Below, in pieces: positions 1 to 6,707 of a stretch of 9,585 nucleotides of DNA. The stretch is taken from NCBI GenBank assembly GCA_007128275.1, contig SKXR01000104.1:1-9585 (forward strand), written 5' to 3'. Numbering within the stretch: position 1 is the stretch's first letter; each line of letters starts with the position of its first letter. The translations under genes were made by a program, and so were the position numbers. Under the pieces are notes generated by a model, which was given only the letters and a program-made list of their open reading frames with translations, did no database searches and was not told where the DNA came from. This stretch comes from Kiritimatiellia bacterium (GTDB lineage: Bacteria > Verrucomicrobiota > Kiritimatiellia > SLAD01).

Positions 1-120
1 CTCGGCTGGCTCGACCTGGAAAAGACGCGCGACGAATCCCTCCTCGCCATCAAACGCGCCGGGGCCGATATGATCCTGACCTACTTCGCGGCGGACCTCG
101 CGCGCGCATGGGCGGAATAG
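1..120 (+). CDS. hemB: Porphobilinogen synthase (delta-aminolevulinate dehydratase), C-terminal end only
   Basis: The first 39 codons plus a TAG stop are the tail of a gene that begins left of the window. The reading ends with RAGADMILTYFAADLARAW, which matches the conserved HemB C-terminus (in family members typically an IKRAGAD...YFA.D.A pattern). HemB condenses two 5-aminolevulinate molecules to porphobilinogen in the cytoplasm, an early step of tetrapyrrole (heme) synthesis. None of the catalytic lysines or metal-binding residues are inside the window, so only the family assignment is supported. The gene does not overlap its downstream neighbour: 238 bases separate its stop from gloB, and most of that space is a palindromic repeat, so the two are unlikely to be tightly co-translated. 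Confidence 0.88.
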   Translation, partial: LGWLDLEKTRDESLLAIKRAGADMILTYFAADLARAWAE

Positions 121-150
121 GTCACCACGGAGCGGGGCGCCTCAAGGGAA

Positions 151-291
151 TTTGGACTGCGGTGGCAGAGTCCTCTGTAGCGAAGCGGAAGAGGACGGCG
201 ACACCGCTTTGGATAAAGACCAACCCAAGCCGCACACATCCAATCCAAAGCGGCGTGGCGCTCGAAGACTCGCTTCCCGCCGCAGTCCAAA
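151..291. repeat. Paired inverted hairpins (REPIN/BIME-like palindromic repeat)
   Basis: This fills most of the 238-base gap between hemB and gloB. The outer ends are a perfect 12-base inverted repeat: TTTGGACTGCGG at 151-162 and CCGCAGTCCAAA at 280-291. An inner 11-base pair, CCGCTTTGGAT at 204-214 and ATCCAAAGCGG at 243-253, is also perfect. Each half can instead fold on itself. The left half pairs GCGGTG (159-164) with CACCGC (202-207) and GTCCTCT (170-176) with AGAGGAC (190-196). The right half pairs GCGGCG (250-255) with CGCCGC (278-283). Each half is bounded by a TTTGGAYT-like tag, and the two halves are in opposite orientation. That is the architecture of REPINs or short MITE-like elements. 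Open frames across it are by-products of the palindrome. Copy number elsewhere cannot be seen here. Confidence 0.7.
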
Positions 292-323
292 AAACGGTAG
301 AGCAAGCGATCTCTTCGCAAGGG

Positions 324-352
324 TTGACAGCGCAAGCCGGGCACGGTTGAAT
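324..352 (+). promoter_or_regulatory. Candidate promoter for gloB (possible leaderless transcript)
   Basis: TTGACA at 324-329 is a perfect -35 match. A 17-base spacer is followed by TTGAAT at 347-352, which matches 4 of 6 bases of TATAAT. The expected transcription start, 6-8 bases further on, falls on or next to the gloB ATG at 359. No Shine-Dalgarno sequence precedes that ATG, which fits a leaderless mRNA. The -10 is weak and the box positions are read by eye, so this is only a candidate. Confidence 0.35.
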
Positions 353-358
353 CCGGCT

Positions 359-1075
359 ATGGAAATCGTAATTCTGCCGGCCTTAGCCGATAATTACATG
401 TATCTGATCCATTCGGATACCGAAGCCGCCATTGTGGACCCCGCGGACGCGGACGTGGTCATGCGGGCCTTGGATGAACGTGGTTTGACGCTGAAATATA
501 TCTTGCTCACCCATCACCATTACGATCATGTCGCCGGGGTGCCGGCCTTGAAACGGCATACCGCCGCCCAAGTGGTTGGTCCGGAAGACGATCGTATTCC
601 CGCACTCGACCATCCCGTACTCGAAGGCCGTGCCTTGGAATTGGGCGACGGGACCTTTACCGTCCTGGAAACCCCCGGCCACGGGGACCGCGACATTTCC
701 TATCTCTTTAAGGCGCCCTCCCGGCCCGACGCGCTCTTCTGCGGCGATACGCTGTTCGTTTCCGGCTGCGGTCGCTTGCTCGAAGGCCATGCAGAAGCGC
801 TGTGGGCTTCGCTGCGAAAGCTGGCTGCGTTGCCGGACGATACGGCGCTCTATTGCGGCCACGAATACACGGAAGATAATCTGCTCTTTGCCCTCTCGCT
901 CGAGCCGGACGACGCCGTGTACCGGAACCGACTTCTCGCCGTCCGTGAACGATTACGAGAAGGGCTCCCGACCGTGCCTTCCACCATCGGGCTGGAAAAG
1001 CAGGCCAATCCGTTTCTTCGTTGCGATTCCCTGATCGCCTTTTCCGAATGGCGAAGGAAGAAGGATCGGTTTTGA
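359..1075 (+). CDS. gloB: Hydroxyacylglutathione hydrolase (glyoxalase II), metallo-beta-lactamase fold
   Basis: A 238-residue protein close to the usual glyoxalase II length (about 250). It hydrolyses S-lactoylglutathione to D-lactate and glutathione in the cytoplasm, the second step of methylglyoxal detoxification. The dinuclear metal site is complete: THHHYDH at residues 51-57 (H52, H54, D56, H57), TPGH ending at H108, D130 in FCGD, and H168 in CGHEYT. The family signatures GCGRLLEG (137-143) and NPFLR (217-221) and the basic C-terminal end RRKKDRF, which contributes glutathione binding in this family, are present. The ATG at 359 starts MEIVILPALADNY exactly where homologues start; the open frame further upstream runs through the palindromic repeat and is not coding. 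Oddity: the usual TPGHTxGH stretch reads TPGHGDRDIS. Whether the thiol is glutathione in this organism is inferred from the family. Confidence 0.88.
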   Translation: MEIVILPALADNYMYLIHSDTEAAIVDPADADVVMRALDERGLTLKYILLTHHHYDHVAGVPALKRHTAAQVVGPEDDRIPALDHPVLEGRALELGDGTFTVLETPGHGDRDISYLFKAPSRPDALFCGDTLFVSGCGRLLEGHAEALWASLRKLAALPDDTALYCGHEYTEDNLLFALSLEPDDAVYRNRLLAVRERLREGLPTVPSTIGLEKQANPFLRCDSLIAFSEWRRKKDRF

Positions 1076-1126
1076 GTGCGGTTTCTATATGACGGCGTCC
1101 GGCCTTTCTGCTAGGGTTTGCCGGTC

Positions 1127-2260
1127 ATGATGGCATTGAACTTATCGGAACCTCAGCAGCGCGCGGTGGCGGCGGCCTTGACGCTGTTCTCCGTGGCCTT
1201 TATCGCGGCGTTGCTCGGATTCGCGGTATGGTGGCTGGGCCGTTTTCTCCTCTATTTCTCGAACGTGTTCATGCCGATAGCCGTGGCCGGTATCGCGGCC
1301 CTGGTGATGAAACCGTTGCACGACTGGTTCTATACACATACGGGCCGAAACACCGTGATTTCCGTGTCGTTGGTGTATCTGACCATTCTGATCCCCATCG
1401 CCGCGTTCGTGTGGTTCTTCGGATCCCTGTTGCTGGAACAGCTGGCGGGGTTGCTGCTCAAGGCGACCAGCCTGGTGCGACAAGGTTGGGCCGTGTTGAT
1501 GACGCATTGGCCCGAAATCGTGGAGCAGGCAAAAGCCTATGAATTGGACCGCCGCCTGGAGAGTATCCTGGAGGAACGGATGGACCTGATTTCGGGCGGC
1601 GTCATGTCGATGCTCCAGTTGGTGTTGCAGGCGGGCGCCGATGTGTTCCGTTTCATTGCGGGCCTTTTCAGTTGGTTTATTTTCCCGATCTATCTCGGCT
1701 TCTTTCTGGGTGTCAAACGGCTTGAACGGAATCAAATCGAAGGGCTCCTTCCGTTCTTGAAACCCGGGACGCGTTCCACATGCATCTTCCTCGGCACGGA
1801 ATTCGTGAATATTCTGGTGTCCTTTTTCCGAGGGCAACTCGTCGTGGCCCTGTTGCAGGGCTTGCTCTATGCCGCCGGATTCAGCATCATCGGCCTTCAA
1901 TACGGCTTCGTGTTGGGCTTGTTGCTCGGGTTGCTGAACATTGTGCCGTATTTGGGCAGCATCATCGGTTTGGCCGTCACCATTCCGCTGGGCCTGTTCC
2001 AAGCGGATGGCGGGGTGATGCTGGCCGTTATGGTGGTGGCTGCATTTACGGTGGTGCAGATGATCGAAAGTTATGTGCTCACGCCGCGGATTATGGGAGA
2101 TCGAACAGGGTTGCATCCGCTCGTCATCATCATCGCCATCTTTTTCTGGGGCACGGCATTCGGCGGCATCTGGGGCATGATCCTGGCCATTCCGTTGACG
2201 GCGTTTCTTGTGGTATTCTGGCGGCTGTTGAAGGAAAAGTATATGCGAGAGGTGTTGTAA
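1127..2260 (+). CDS. AI-2E family transporter (PerM/YdiK-like polytopic membrane protein)
   Basis: A 377-residue inner-membrane protein with about eight hydrophobic segments. Two pairs occur early (about residues 15-60 and 76-110), followed by a soluble stretch (about 115-155) and then closely spaced helices to the C-terminus. The family hallmarks are clear: LLNIVPYLGSIIG at 269-281 and YVLTPRIMG at 316-324, followed by LHPLVIIIAIFFWG and the GGIWGMILAIPL segment at about 346-357. Members have been linked to export of autoinducer-2 or to cation/proton exchange; the substrate here cannot be deduced. An ATG at 1127 was chosen because AGGG at 1113-1116 lies about 10 bases upstream; ATG 1130 or TTG 1118 are possible alternatives. 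It is the first gene of a tight three-gene group, with the next start 16 bases after its stop. Confidence 0.85.
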   Translation: MMALNLSEPQQRAVAAALTLFSVAFIAALLGFAVWWLGRFLLYFSNVFMPIAVAGIAALVMKPLHDWFYTHTGRNTVISVSLVYLTILIPIAAFVWFFGSLLLEQLAGLLLKATSLVRQGWAVLMTHWPEIVEQAKAYELDRRLESILEERMDLISGGVMSMLQLVLQAGADVFRFIAGLFSWFIFPIYLGFFLGVKRLERNQIEGLLPFLKPGTRSTCIFLGTEFVNILVSFFRGQLVVALLQGLLYAAGFSIIGLQYGFVLGLLLGLLNIVPYLGSIIGLAVTIPLGLFQADGGVMLAVMVVAAFTVVQMIESYVLTPRIMGDRTGLHPLVIIIAIFFWGTAFGGIWGMILAIPLTAFLVVFWRLLKEKYMREVL

Positions 2261-2276
2261 GGGAGGAGCGATTCGA

Positions 2277-2456
2277 ATGAGTAGAAATCTTATGATTGCG
2301 TTGATCTTGATTGCGATCACGGTGATCGTGCTTTTGTTTAACAACAGCGGCAGGATCTCGGTGGACCTGGTCGTGACGTCCGTTTCGGCGGCCAAAGCCA
2401 TGGTGCTCCTGGCCTTCACGGCGGCGGGCGTGATTATCGGCTTGTTGTTGAGATAA
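2277..2456 (+). CDS. Small two-helix membrane protein, LapA-domain-like
   Basis: A 59-residue protein with a strong ribosome site: GGAGGAG at 2262-2268, eight bases before the ATG. Residues 5-21 form one hydrophobic helix (IALILIAITVIVLL) and residues 41-58 a second ending in GVIIGLLLR. Between them is a short polar loop beginning NNSGRISVDL. This N-rich exit from helix 1, short beta-like linker and glycine-containing second helix is the layout of LapA-domain (DUF1049) proteins, which in enterobacteria take part in LPS assembly. The similarity is in layout and a few residues only, so the name is tentative; it could be an unrelated small membrane protein. Its position between the AI-2E-family gene and the beta-helix gene, 16 bases after one and one base before the other, and the strong ribosome site make it a real gene. 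Confidence 0.75.
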   Translation: MSRNLMIALILIAITVIVLLFNNSGRISVDLVVTSVSAAKAMVLLAFTAAGVIIGLLLR

Positions 2457-2457
2457 G

Positions 2458-3708
2458 ATGAATACGGATTATTCCATTCCCGATACAACCCGCGCACTGT
2501 TGGCGCGAGGTGTGGTGATGCCGTCCCCGGAAGCGGTGTGGGTGGACGATTCGGTTATGCCCGAACGGATCGCGCGCGGCGTGGTGCTTCATCCCGCCAC
2601 GCGTCTGACGGGCGATGCAACATCCATCGGACCGGATTCCGTGGTGGGCAAGGAAGGCCCGGCCGTACTCGATTCCTGTCAGCTGGGGCACGGGGTTTCT
2701 TTCAAGGGCGGGTACGCGTGCGGGGGGGTCTTCCTCGACGGGGCCGAAATGGGGCTGGGCGCGCATGTGCGGTCCGGCACCGTGCTGGAAGAACAGGCCG
2801 GCGGGGCGCATACGGTCGGATTCAAACAAACCATCCTGCTCGCGTATGTGACGACCGGGAGCTTGATCAATTTCTGTGATTGCCTGATGGCCGGGGGCAC
2901 GAGTCGCAAGAACCACAGCGAGGTGGGTTCCTCGTATATCCATTTCAACTTTACGCCGCACAGCGACAAGGCCACGCCTTCGCTCATCGGCGATGTCCCG
3001 CGCGGGGTATTGCTGGACCAGCCGCCAATCTTTCTCGGCGGGCAAGGGGGCTTGGTCGGCCCCGCCCGTATAGCGTACGGGGTGGTCATTGCCGCCGGCA
3101 CGATTCAACGAAAAGATGCCTTGGAGGCCGGATGCCTCTATGCCGGTCCCACCCGTTCCGGTGCGCGCGCGCCCAAACCGTATCCGTTGGGGCAATACGG
3201 CGCGGTGAATCGTCTGGTGCGAAATAACCTGATCTATTTCGGCAATATCCAAGCCTTGCAGGTCTGGTATCGCCACGTGCGTGTGCGCTTCATGCGACCC
3301 GATCCGTTCCGGGAAGCGTGCCGGCTCGGGGCCATTCAACAGATGGATACGATACTGAAAGAGCGCTTGAAACGCTTGCAGGATCTCGCGGATAAAATGC
3401 CTGCGTCCATCGCGGCGCTGAAATCCGGCGCCGATGCGCAGCAGGCGGAACCATTGATTCGGCAGCAGGAACGCTTTGCGGCGCAGTGGCCCGCCGTGCG
3501 GGATGCACTCAAACACCCGTTGAAGGAAGCGGTGGGCGAGGGACCGCGCACCCGGTTTTTGGCGGAATGGGAAAAGACCGGCGCGGACACGCATATCGAG
3601 GCCGTGCGCGCGTTATCGCCCGACGCCAAAGCCGCGGCGACCGCATGGATGCAGGCCATCGTGGACCGGTCGGCGGGATTGTTTGACGCGAATATGGCAG
3701 ATGCTTGA
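2458..3708 (+). CDS. Left-handed beta-helix acyltransferase-like protein, GlmU C-terminal-related, with a helical C-terminal domain
   Basis: A 416-residue protein. Residues about 35-235 are rich in the hexapeptide pattern of left-handed beta-helix acyltransferases, with runs such as SIGPDSVVG (56-64), QLGHGVSF (75-82), MGLGAHVRSGTVL (98-110) and IAYGVVIAAGTI (205-216). Residues 150-178 (RKNHSEVGSSYIHFNF..HSD) recall the loop of the GlmU acetyltransferase domain that carries the catalytic histidine. Residues about 280-416 are a charged, mostly helical domain of unknown role. There is no N-terminal nucleotidyltransferase domain: the GxGTRM-type motif of GlmU is absent. Since glmM follows, a role in glucosamine-1-phosphate acetylation or another step of sugar-nucleotide synthesis is plausible but inferred. 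Such proteins are often labelled UDP-GlcNAc pyrophosphorylase in databases, which this sequence does not support. The ATG follows the previous stop after one base, implying coupled translation. Confidence 0.72.
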   Translation: MNTDYSIPDTTRALLARGVVMPSPEAVWVDDSVMPERIARGVVLHPATRLTGDATSIGPDSVVGKEGPAVLDSCQLGHGVSFKGGYACGGVFLDGAEMGLGAHVRSGTVLEEQAGGAHTVGFKQTILLAYVTTGSLINFCDCLMAGGTSRKNHSEVGSSYIHFNFTPHSDKATPSLIGDVPRGVLLDQPPIFLGGQGGLVGPARIAYGVVIAAGTIQRKDALEAGCLYAGPTRSGARAPKPYPLGQYGAVNRLVRNNLIYFGNIQALQVWYRHVRVRFMRPDPFREACRLGAIQQMDTILKERLKRLQDLADKMPASIAALKSGADAQQAEPLIRQQERFAAQWPAVRDALKHPLKEAVGEGPRTRFLAEWEKTGADTHIEAVRALSPDAKAAATAWMQAIVDRSAGLFDANMADA

Positions 3709-3739
3709 CCCATGTGATTGAATAGATCGCTTCGCTCCC

Positions 3740-3782
3740 GACGGATTCGGACGCGACGAAAAACAGGACGCCGGAATCCGTC
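3740..3782. promoter_or_regulatory. Stem-loop in the glmM leader
   Basis: GACGGATTC at 3740-3748 pairs perfectly with GAATCCGTC at 3774-3782, and GG 3749-3750 can pair with CC 3771-3772 around one bulged G (3773). The loop is about 20 bases and contains an AAAAA run. It lies in the 112-base gap between the beta-helix gene and glmM and ends 25 bases before the glmM ribosome site. There is no T-tract after it on the + strand, so it does not look like a standard intrinsic terminator. It may stabilise or attenuate the glmM mRNA or be a fragment of a palindromic repeat. Confidence 0.5.
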
Positions 3783-3806
3783 CGGTGCACAACAGGTTTG
3801 TAGAAA

Positions 3807-3812
3807 TAGGAG
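3807..3812 (+). promoter_or_regulatory. Ribosome binding site deciding the glmM start
   Basis: TAGGAG at 3807-3812 sits eight bases before the ATG at 3821. It favours this start over the in-frame GTG at 3785, which would add twelve residues not seen in the family and would place the ribosome site inside the coding region. Confidence 0.7.
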
Positions 3813-3820
3813 TACGTTTC

Positions 3821-5176
3821 ATGGGAAACATGTTTGGAACAGATGGAGTACGCGGTATCGCCAACATGCCGCCGATGACTGCGGAGATGGTCTTGGAAAT
3901 CGGCCGGGCCACGGCCTACGTGTGCAAACAGCACCAGAAAACACAGCGGCATCGGATCGTCATCGGAAAAGACACGCGGGTGAGCGGGTACATGCTGGAA
4001 AACGCGTTGACCGCGGGCATCTGTTCGATGGGCGTGGACGTCTACTTGCTCGGTCCGTTGCCGACGCCCGGGATCGCGTTTATCACCCAGAGTATGCGCG
4101 CGGATGCGGGGCTTGTGCTATCCGCGTCGCATAACCCGTATCAGGATAATGGCATCAAAATCTTCTCGCGCACGGGAAATAAATTGCCGGACAGCGAAGA
4201 GGACGAGATTGAGACCTTGATTACTTCGGGGACCATCAAGGACATTCGCCCCACGGCGAACGACATCGGTAAGGCACAGCGCATCGACGATGCCATCGGG
4301 CGCTACATCGTTTTCTGTAAGAACACGTTTCCTGATCAGGTCACCTTGGAGGGCTTGAAGATCGTCCTCGATTGCGCCAATGGCGCCACCTATAAGGTCG
4401 CGCCTATCATCTTCACGGAATTGGGCGCAGAAGTGATCGCCATTCACAATGAACCCAACGGGGTGAACATCAACGACAACTGCGGGTCCCAGCACACCCA
4501 GGACCTGCGCCGGAAAGTCAAGGAAACCGGAGCCGATCTCGGGTTGGCGTTTGACGGGGACGGAGACCGATTGATCGCCGTGGACGAGCGCGGCGACGAA
4601 TTGTCCGGCGACCATATCATGGCGATCTGCGCCAAGTGGTACAAGGAACAGGGCTTGCTCAATAACAATCGCGTGATCGCTACGGTAATGAGCAACTTCG
4701 GATTTCACGAGGCGATGAAACGGCTGGACATCGATGTGGGCGTTGCGCCTGTGGGCGACCGGTATGTGTTGGAAATGATGCGCGCGCAGAACGCGGTGAT
4801 CGGGGGCGAAGCGTCGGGACACTTGATCTTTACGAATCACCACACCACGGGTGACGGCATTATTGCGGCCTTGCAGTTGCTGGCCGTCATGCGTTCAAAC
4901 GGCAGTTCCTTGTCGGAAATGGCGGGCATCATGCGGATGTTCCCGCAAAAATTGATCAATCTCGATGTGCTCAGCAAGCCGCCGATCGAAGACATTCCCG
5001 AATTGATGGCTTCCATCCAAAGCGCCGAAGAGGAGTTGCGGGGCTCCGGCCGGGTATTGATACGCTATTCGGGCACGCAATCGATGTGCCGCGTCATGGT
5101 CGAAGGGCCGGATCCGGAGACGACGGACCGGTTGGCCTTGGGGTTGGCGGATACGGTGAAAAGATGCATTGGTTGA
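3821..5176 (+). CDS. glmM: Phosphoglucosamine mutase
   Basis: A 451-residue alpha-D-phosphohexomutase of normal GlmM length. It interconverts glucosamine-6-phosphate and glucosamine-1-phosphate in the cytoplasm, feeding UDP-GlcNAc for peptidoglycan and lipopolysaccharide. It begins MGNMFGTDGVRG, the GlmM N-terminal signature. The phosphoserine loop is SASHNP at 101-106 with catalytic S103, the Mg2+ loop is DGDGDR at 245-250, the sugar-binding loop is GGEASGH at 328-334, and the phosphate-binding loop is RYSGTQ at 415-420. That last loop departs from the most common RPSGTE in two positions. GlmM is normally activated by autophosphorylation of the serine. The gene follows a 112-base gap with a stem-loop, and its last 13 bases overlap the next gene, linking amino-sugar supply to the envelope module downstream. 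Confidence 0.95.
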   Translation: MGNMFGTDGVRGIANMPPMTAEMVLEIGRATAYVCKQHQKTQRHRIVIGKDTRVSGYMLENALTAGICSMGVDVYLLGPLPTPGIAFITQSMRADAGLVLSASHNPYQDNGIKIFSRTGNKLPDSEEDEIETLITSGTIKDIRPTANDIGKAQRIDDAIGRYIVFCKNTFPDQVTLEGLKIVLDCANGATYKVAPIIFTELGAEVIAIHNEPNGVNINDNCGSQHTQDLRRKVKETGADLGLAFDGDGDRLIAVDERGDELSGDHIMAICAKWYKEQGLLNNNRVIATVMSNFGFHEAMKRLDIDVGVAPVGDRYVLEMMRAQNAVIGGEASGHLIFTNHHTTGDGIIAALQLLAVMRSNGSSLSEMAGIMRMFPQKLINLDVLSKPPIEDIPELMASIQSAEEELRGSGRVLIRYSGTQSMCRVMVEGPDPETTDRLALGLADTVKRCIG

Positions 5177-6639
5177 CTCGCGCATGGCTGCTGGCTCTCT
5201 TGTCTCTGCCCCTGGCCGATCCGGTTTGGGCGGACGAACGCGCGCCGTTGGAATTTGATTTCGGCCCGCTCATCAGCCGCCAACGCGATCTCCACGGCCA
5301 TATGCGTCTGCGTGCGCTTGGTCCCTTCTTTGAGCGGGCCACCCAGGAGGACGGACAAGCCTTGACCGCGGTGCGCCCGCTGTACAGCCGGTACGAGCAC
5401 CCGGAACTGGAGCGGCGGCGGTCGGAATACGTGTGGCCTCTTGGCTATTCCAAGCGGTTCCGGGACGAGCATAGCGGTCGTGTTCTGCTCGCGTTCTGGA
5501 CCCGTTTCGACACCACCGACCCGGCTTCCCGGTACCGGTTCTGGTTGATCCCTTTCTACTTTCAGGGCCGCGATATACACGGCGAGAAATACGCCGCATT
5601 GTTTCCCGTCGGCGGCCGGATTCATGAATTCCTGGGGCGGGACAAGATCGAGTTTATGCTCTTTCCGCTGTACATGCGCACGGAACTCAATGAGGTGCCT
5701 ACGCACAGTTTTCTGTGGCCGATTGTCTCGCATACGCACGGCAGGGGAATCTATCGATTTCGGGTCTTCCCGTTCTACGGACAAAACCGGCACCGCGACC
5801 GCTTCAACAAGAAATTTGTGATGTGGCCGATTTGGACCTCCGCCGAGTATTATTACCCCGGCTCGGCCGGTTCGGGCTATATCTTCTTCCCCTTTTACGG
5901 GCGACTCGTGCTGGACGATCAACGATCCTGGATGGTGCTGCCGCCGTTTATCCGGGTGTCGCGCGGGGATCGCCAGAATCTGGTGTTGGCGCCGTGGCCT
6001 TTCTTTCAGCGCCGTACCGGGGAAGTGCGCCAGACGTATCTCTGGCCGTTGTGGGGAACCAAAACGATGCGCGGCGTACACAGCCATTTTCTGGCGTGGC
6101 CGATCCTGCGACAGGAACGCGTGGACCGAGGTGACACGTACACGTCTCGTTTCTATTTGTTGCCCTTCTATTATTCGGACACCCGGCAGGAGCGGGCCTA
6201 TGCGCCGGATCCCGAGTCGCCGGTGCCGCGCGGTGAAATGACGGCCAATTACCAGAAGATCTGGCCGCTGGTATCCTATATCCGGGAAGAAGAGGAAACG
6301 CGTTTTCGCATGCTGGCCTTGTGGCCGTTGAAGTACACCCCCTCCATTGAACGCAACTATGCTCCGTTTTGGTCATTGATTACCCACGCCCGCTACGAGG
6401 ATTCGTCGGATACGGAAGTCTTGTGGGGTATGTACCGACGACAGAGCCGGGGCGAGGACAAGAGCTACACGTCCTTGTTCCCGTTCTTTGACCGGACCCG
6501 CGACGATCGGGAGGATACGGAGATCCGGCGCTGGTCGTTCTTGAAAGGGTTGATCGGATACGAGCGAAGCGGTACAAACAGGCGCTATCAATTGTTGTAC
6601 GTCATCCGCTGGGGCGAACGGGAGGAGTCCGAACCATAA
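5164..6639 (+). CDS. Exported protein of tandem WPL/FPFY repeats, function unknown
   Basis: A 491-residue protein overlapping glmM by 13 bases. The ATG at 5164 starts a typical signal peptide: MHWLTR, a hydrophobic core WLLALLSLPLA, and a likely cleavage after VWA (residue 23). The rest is a series of roughly 20-residue units each centred on an aromatic-proline motif: VWPL (90), IPFY (129), LFPLY (166), LWPI (184), VFPFY (201), MWPIW (220), FFPFY (241), WPFF (278), LWPLW (293), AWPI (311), LPFYY (333), IWPLV (366), LWPLK (386) and LFPFF (438), with degenerate copies between. Alternating aromatic/charged stretches suggest short beta-strands, so a beta-barrel, beta-propeller or other repeat fold in the periplasm or outer membrane is likely. 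I do not recognise a named family. Its position directly before mlaE suggests a role with the lipid transporter; this is inference from context. A hexapeptide-like enzyme motif is not seen. Confidence 0.8.
   Translation: MHWLTRAWLLALLSLPLADPVWADERAPLEFDFGPLISRQRDLHGHMRLRALGPFFERATQEDGQALTAVRPLYSRYEHPELERRRSEYVWPLGYSKRFRDEHSGRVLLAFWTRFDTTDPASRYRFWLIPFYFQGRDIHGEKYAALFPVGGRIHEFLGRDKIEFMLFPLYMRTELNEVPTHSFLWPIVSHTHGRGIYRFRVFPFYGQNRHRDRFNKKFVMWPIWTSAEYYYPGSAGSGYIFFPFYGRLVLDDQRSWMVLPPFIRVSRGDRQNLVLAPWPFFQRRTGEVRQTYLWPLWGTKTMRGVHSHFLAWPILRQERVDRGDTYTSRFYLLPFYYSDTRQERAYAPDPESPVPRGEMTANYQKIWPLVSYIREEEETRFRMLALWPLKYTPSIERNYAPFWSLITHARYEDSSDTEVLWGMYRRQSRGEDKSYTSLFPFFDRTRDDREDTEIRRWSFLKGLIGYERSGTNRRYQLLYVIRWGEREESEP
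6621..6627 (+). promoter_or_regulatory. Strong ribosome site before the mlaE N-terminus, but with no ATG/GTG/TTG at the right distance
   Basis: GGAGGAG at 6621-6627 is the strongest ribosome-binding sequence in the area. Eight bases later, at 6636, lies ATA, overlapping the TAA stop of the upstream gene as ATAA; ATC follows at 6639. Both are in the mlaE frame. The first normal start codon (ATG 6708) is 80 bases away, too far for this site to serve. Confidence 0.5.
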
Positions 6640-6707
6640 TCACACGCGAACCAGAGCATTTTGAGCCGCCTGGGAATCTATTCGCCCATATCGGGCGCAA
6701 GGTTCTG

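Noticed and set aside
81..350. Short open frames on both strands through the hemB-gloB gap
   Set aside because: They run through the palindromic repeat; their similarity to other hypothetical proteins would come from the repeat itself.
152..358. N-terminal extension of gloB by 69 residues
   Set aside because: The extension is translated palindrome; homology begins at the ATG at 359.
1089..1130. 13-codon open frame overlapping the AI-2E gene start
   Set aside because: No ribosome site and no resemblance to a known leader peptide; too short to support.
1142..2497. Long minus-strand open frame opposite the AI-2E-family gene
   Set aside because: Its product is a low-complexity H/Q/E/R-rich sequence, the mirror of a hydrophobic membrane protein, with no motif; the + strand reading has clear family signatures.
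3705..3727. Promoter-like TTGACC plus ATAGAT before glmM
   Set aside because: The spacing is about 11 bases, too short for a sigma70-type promoter.
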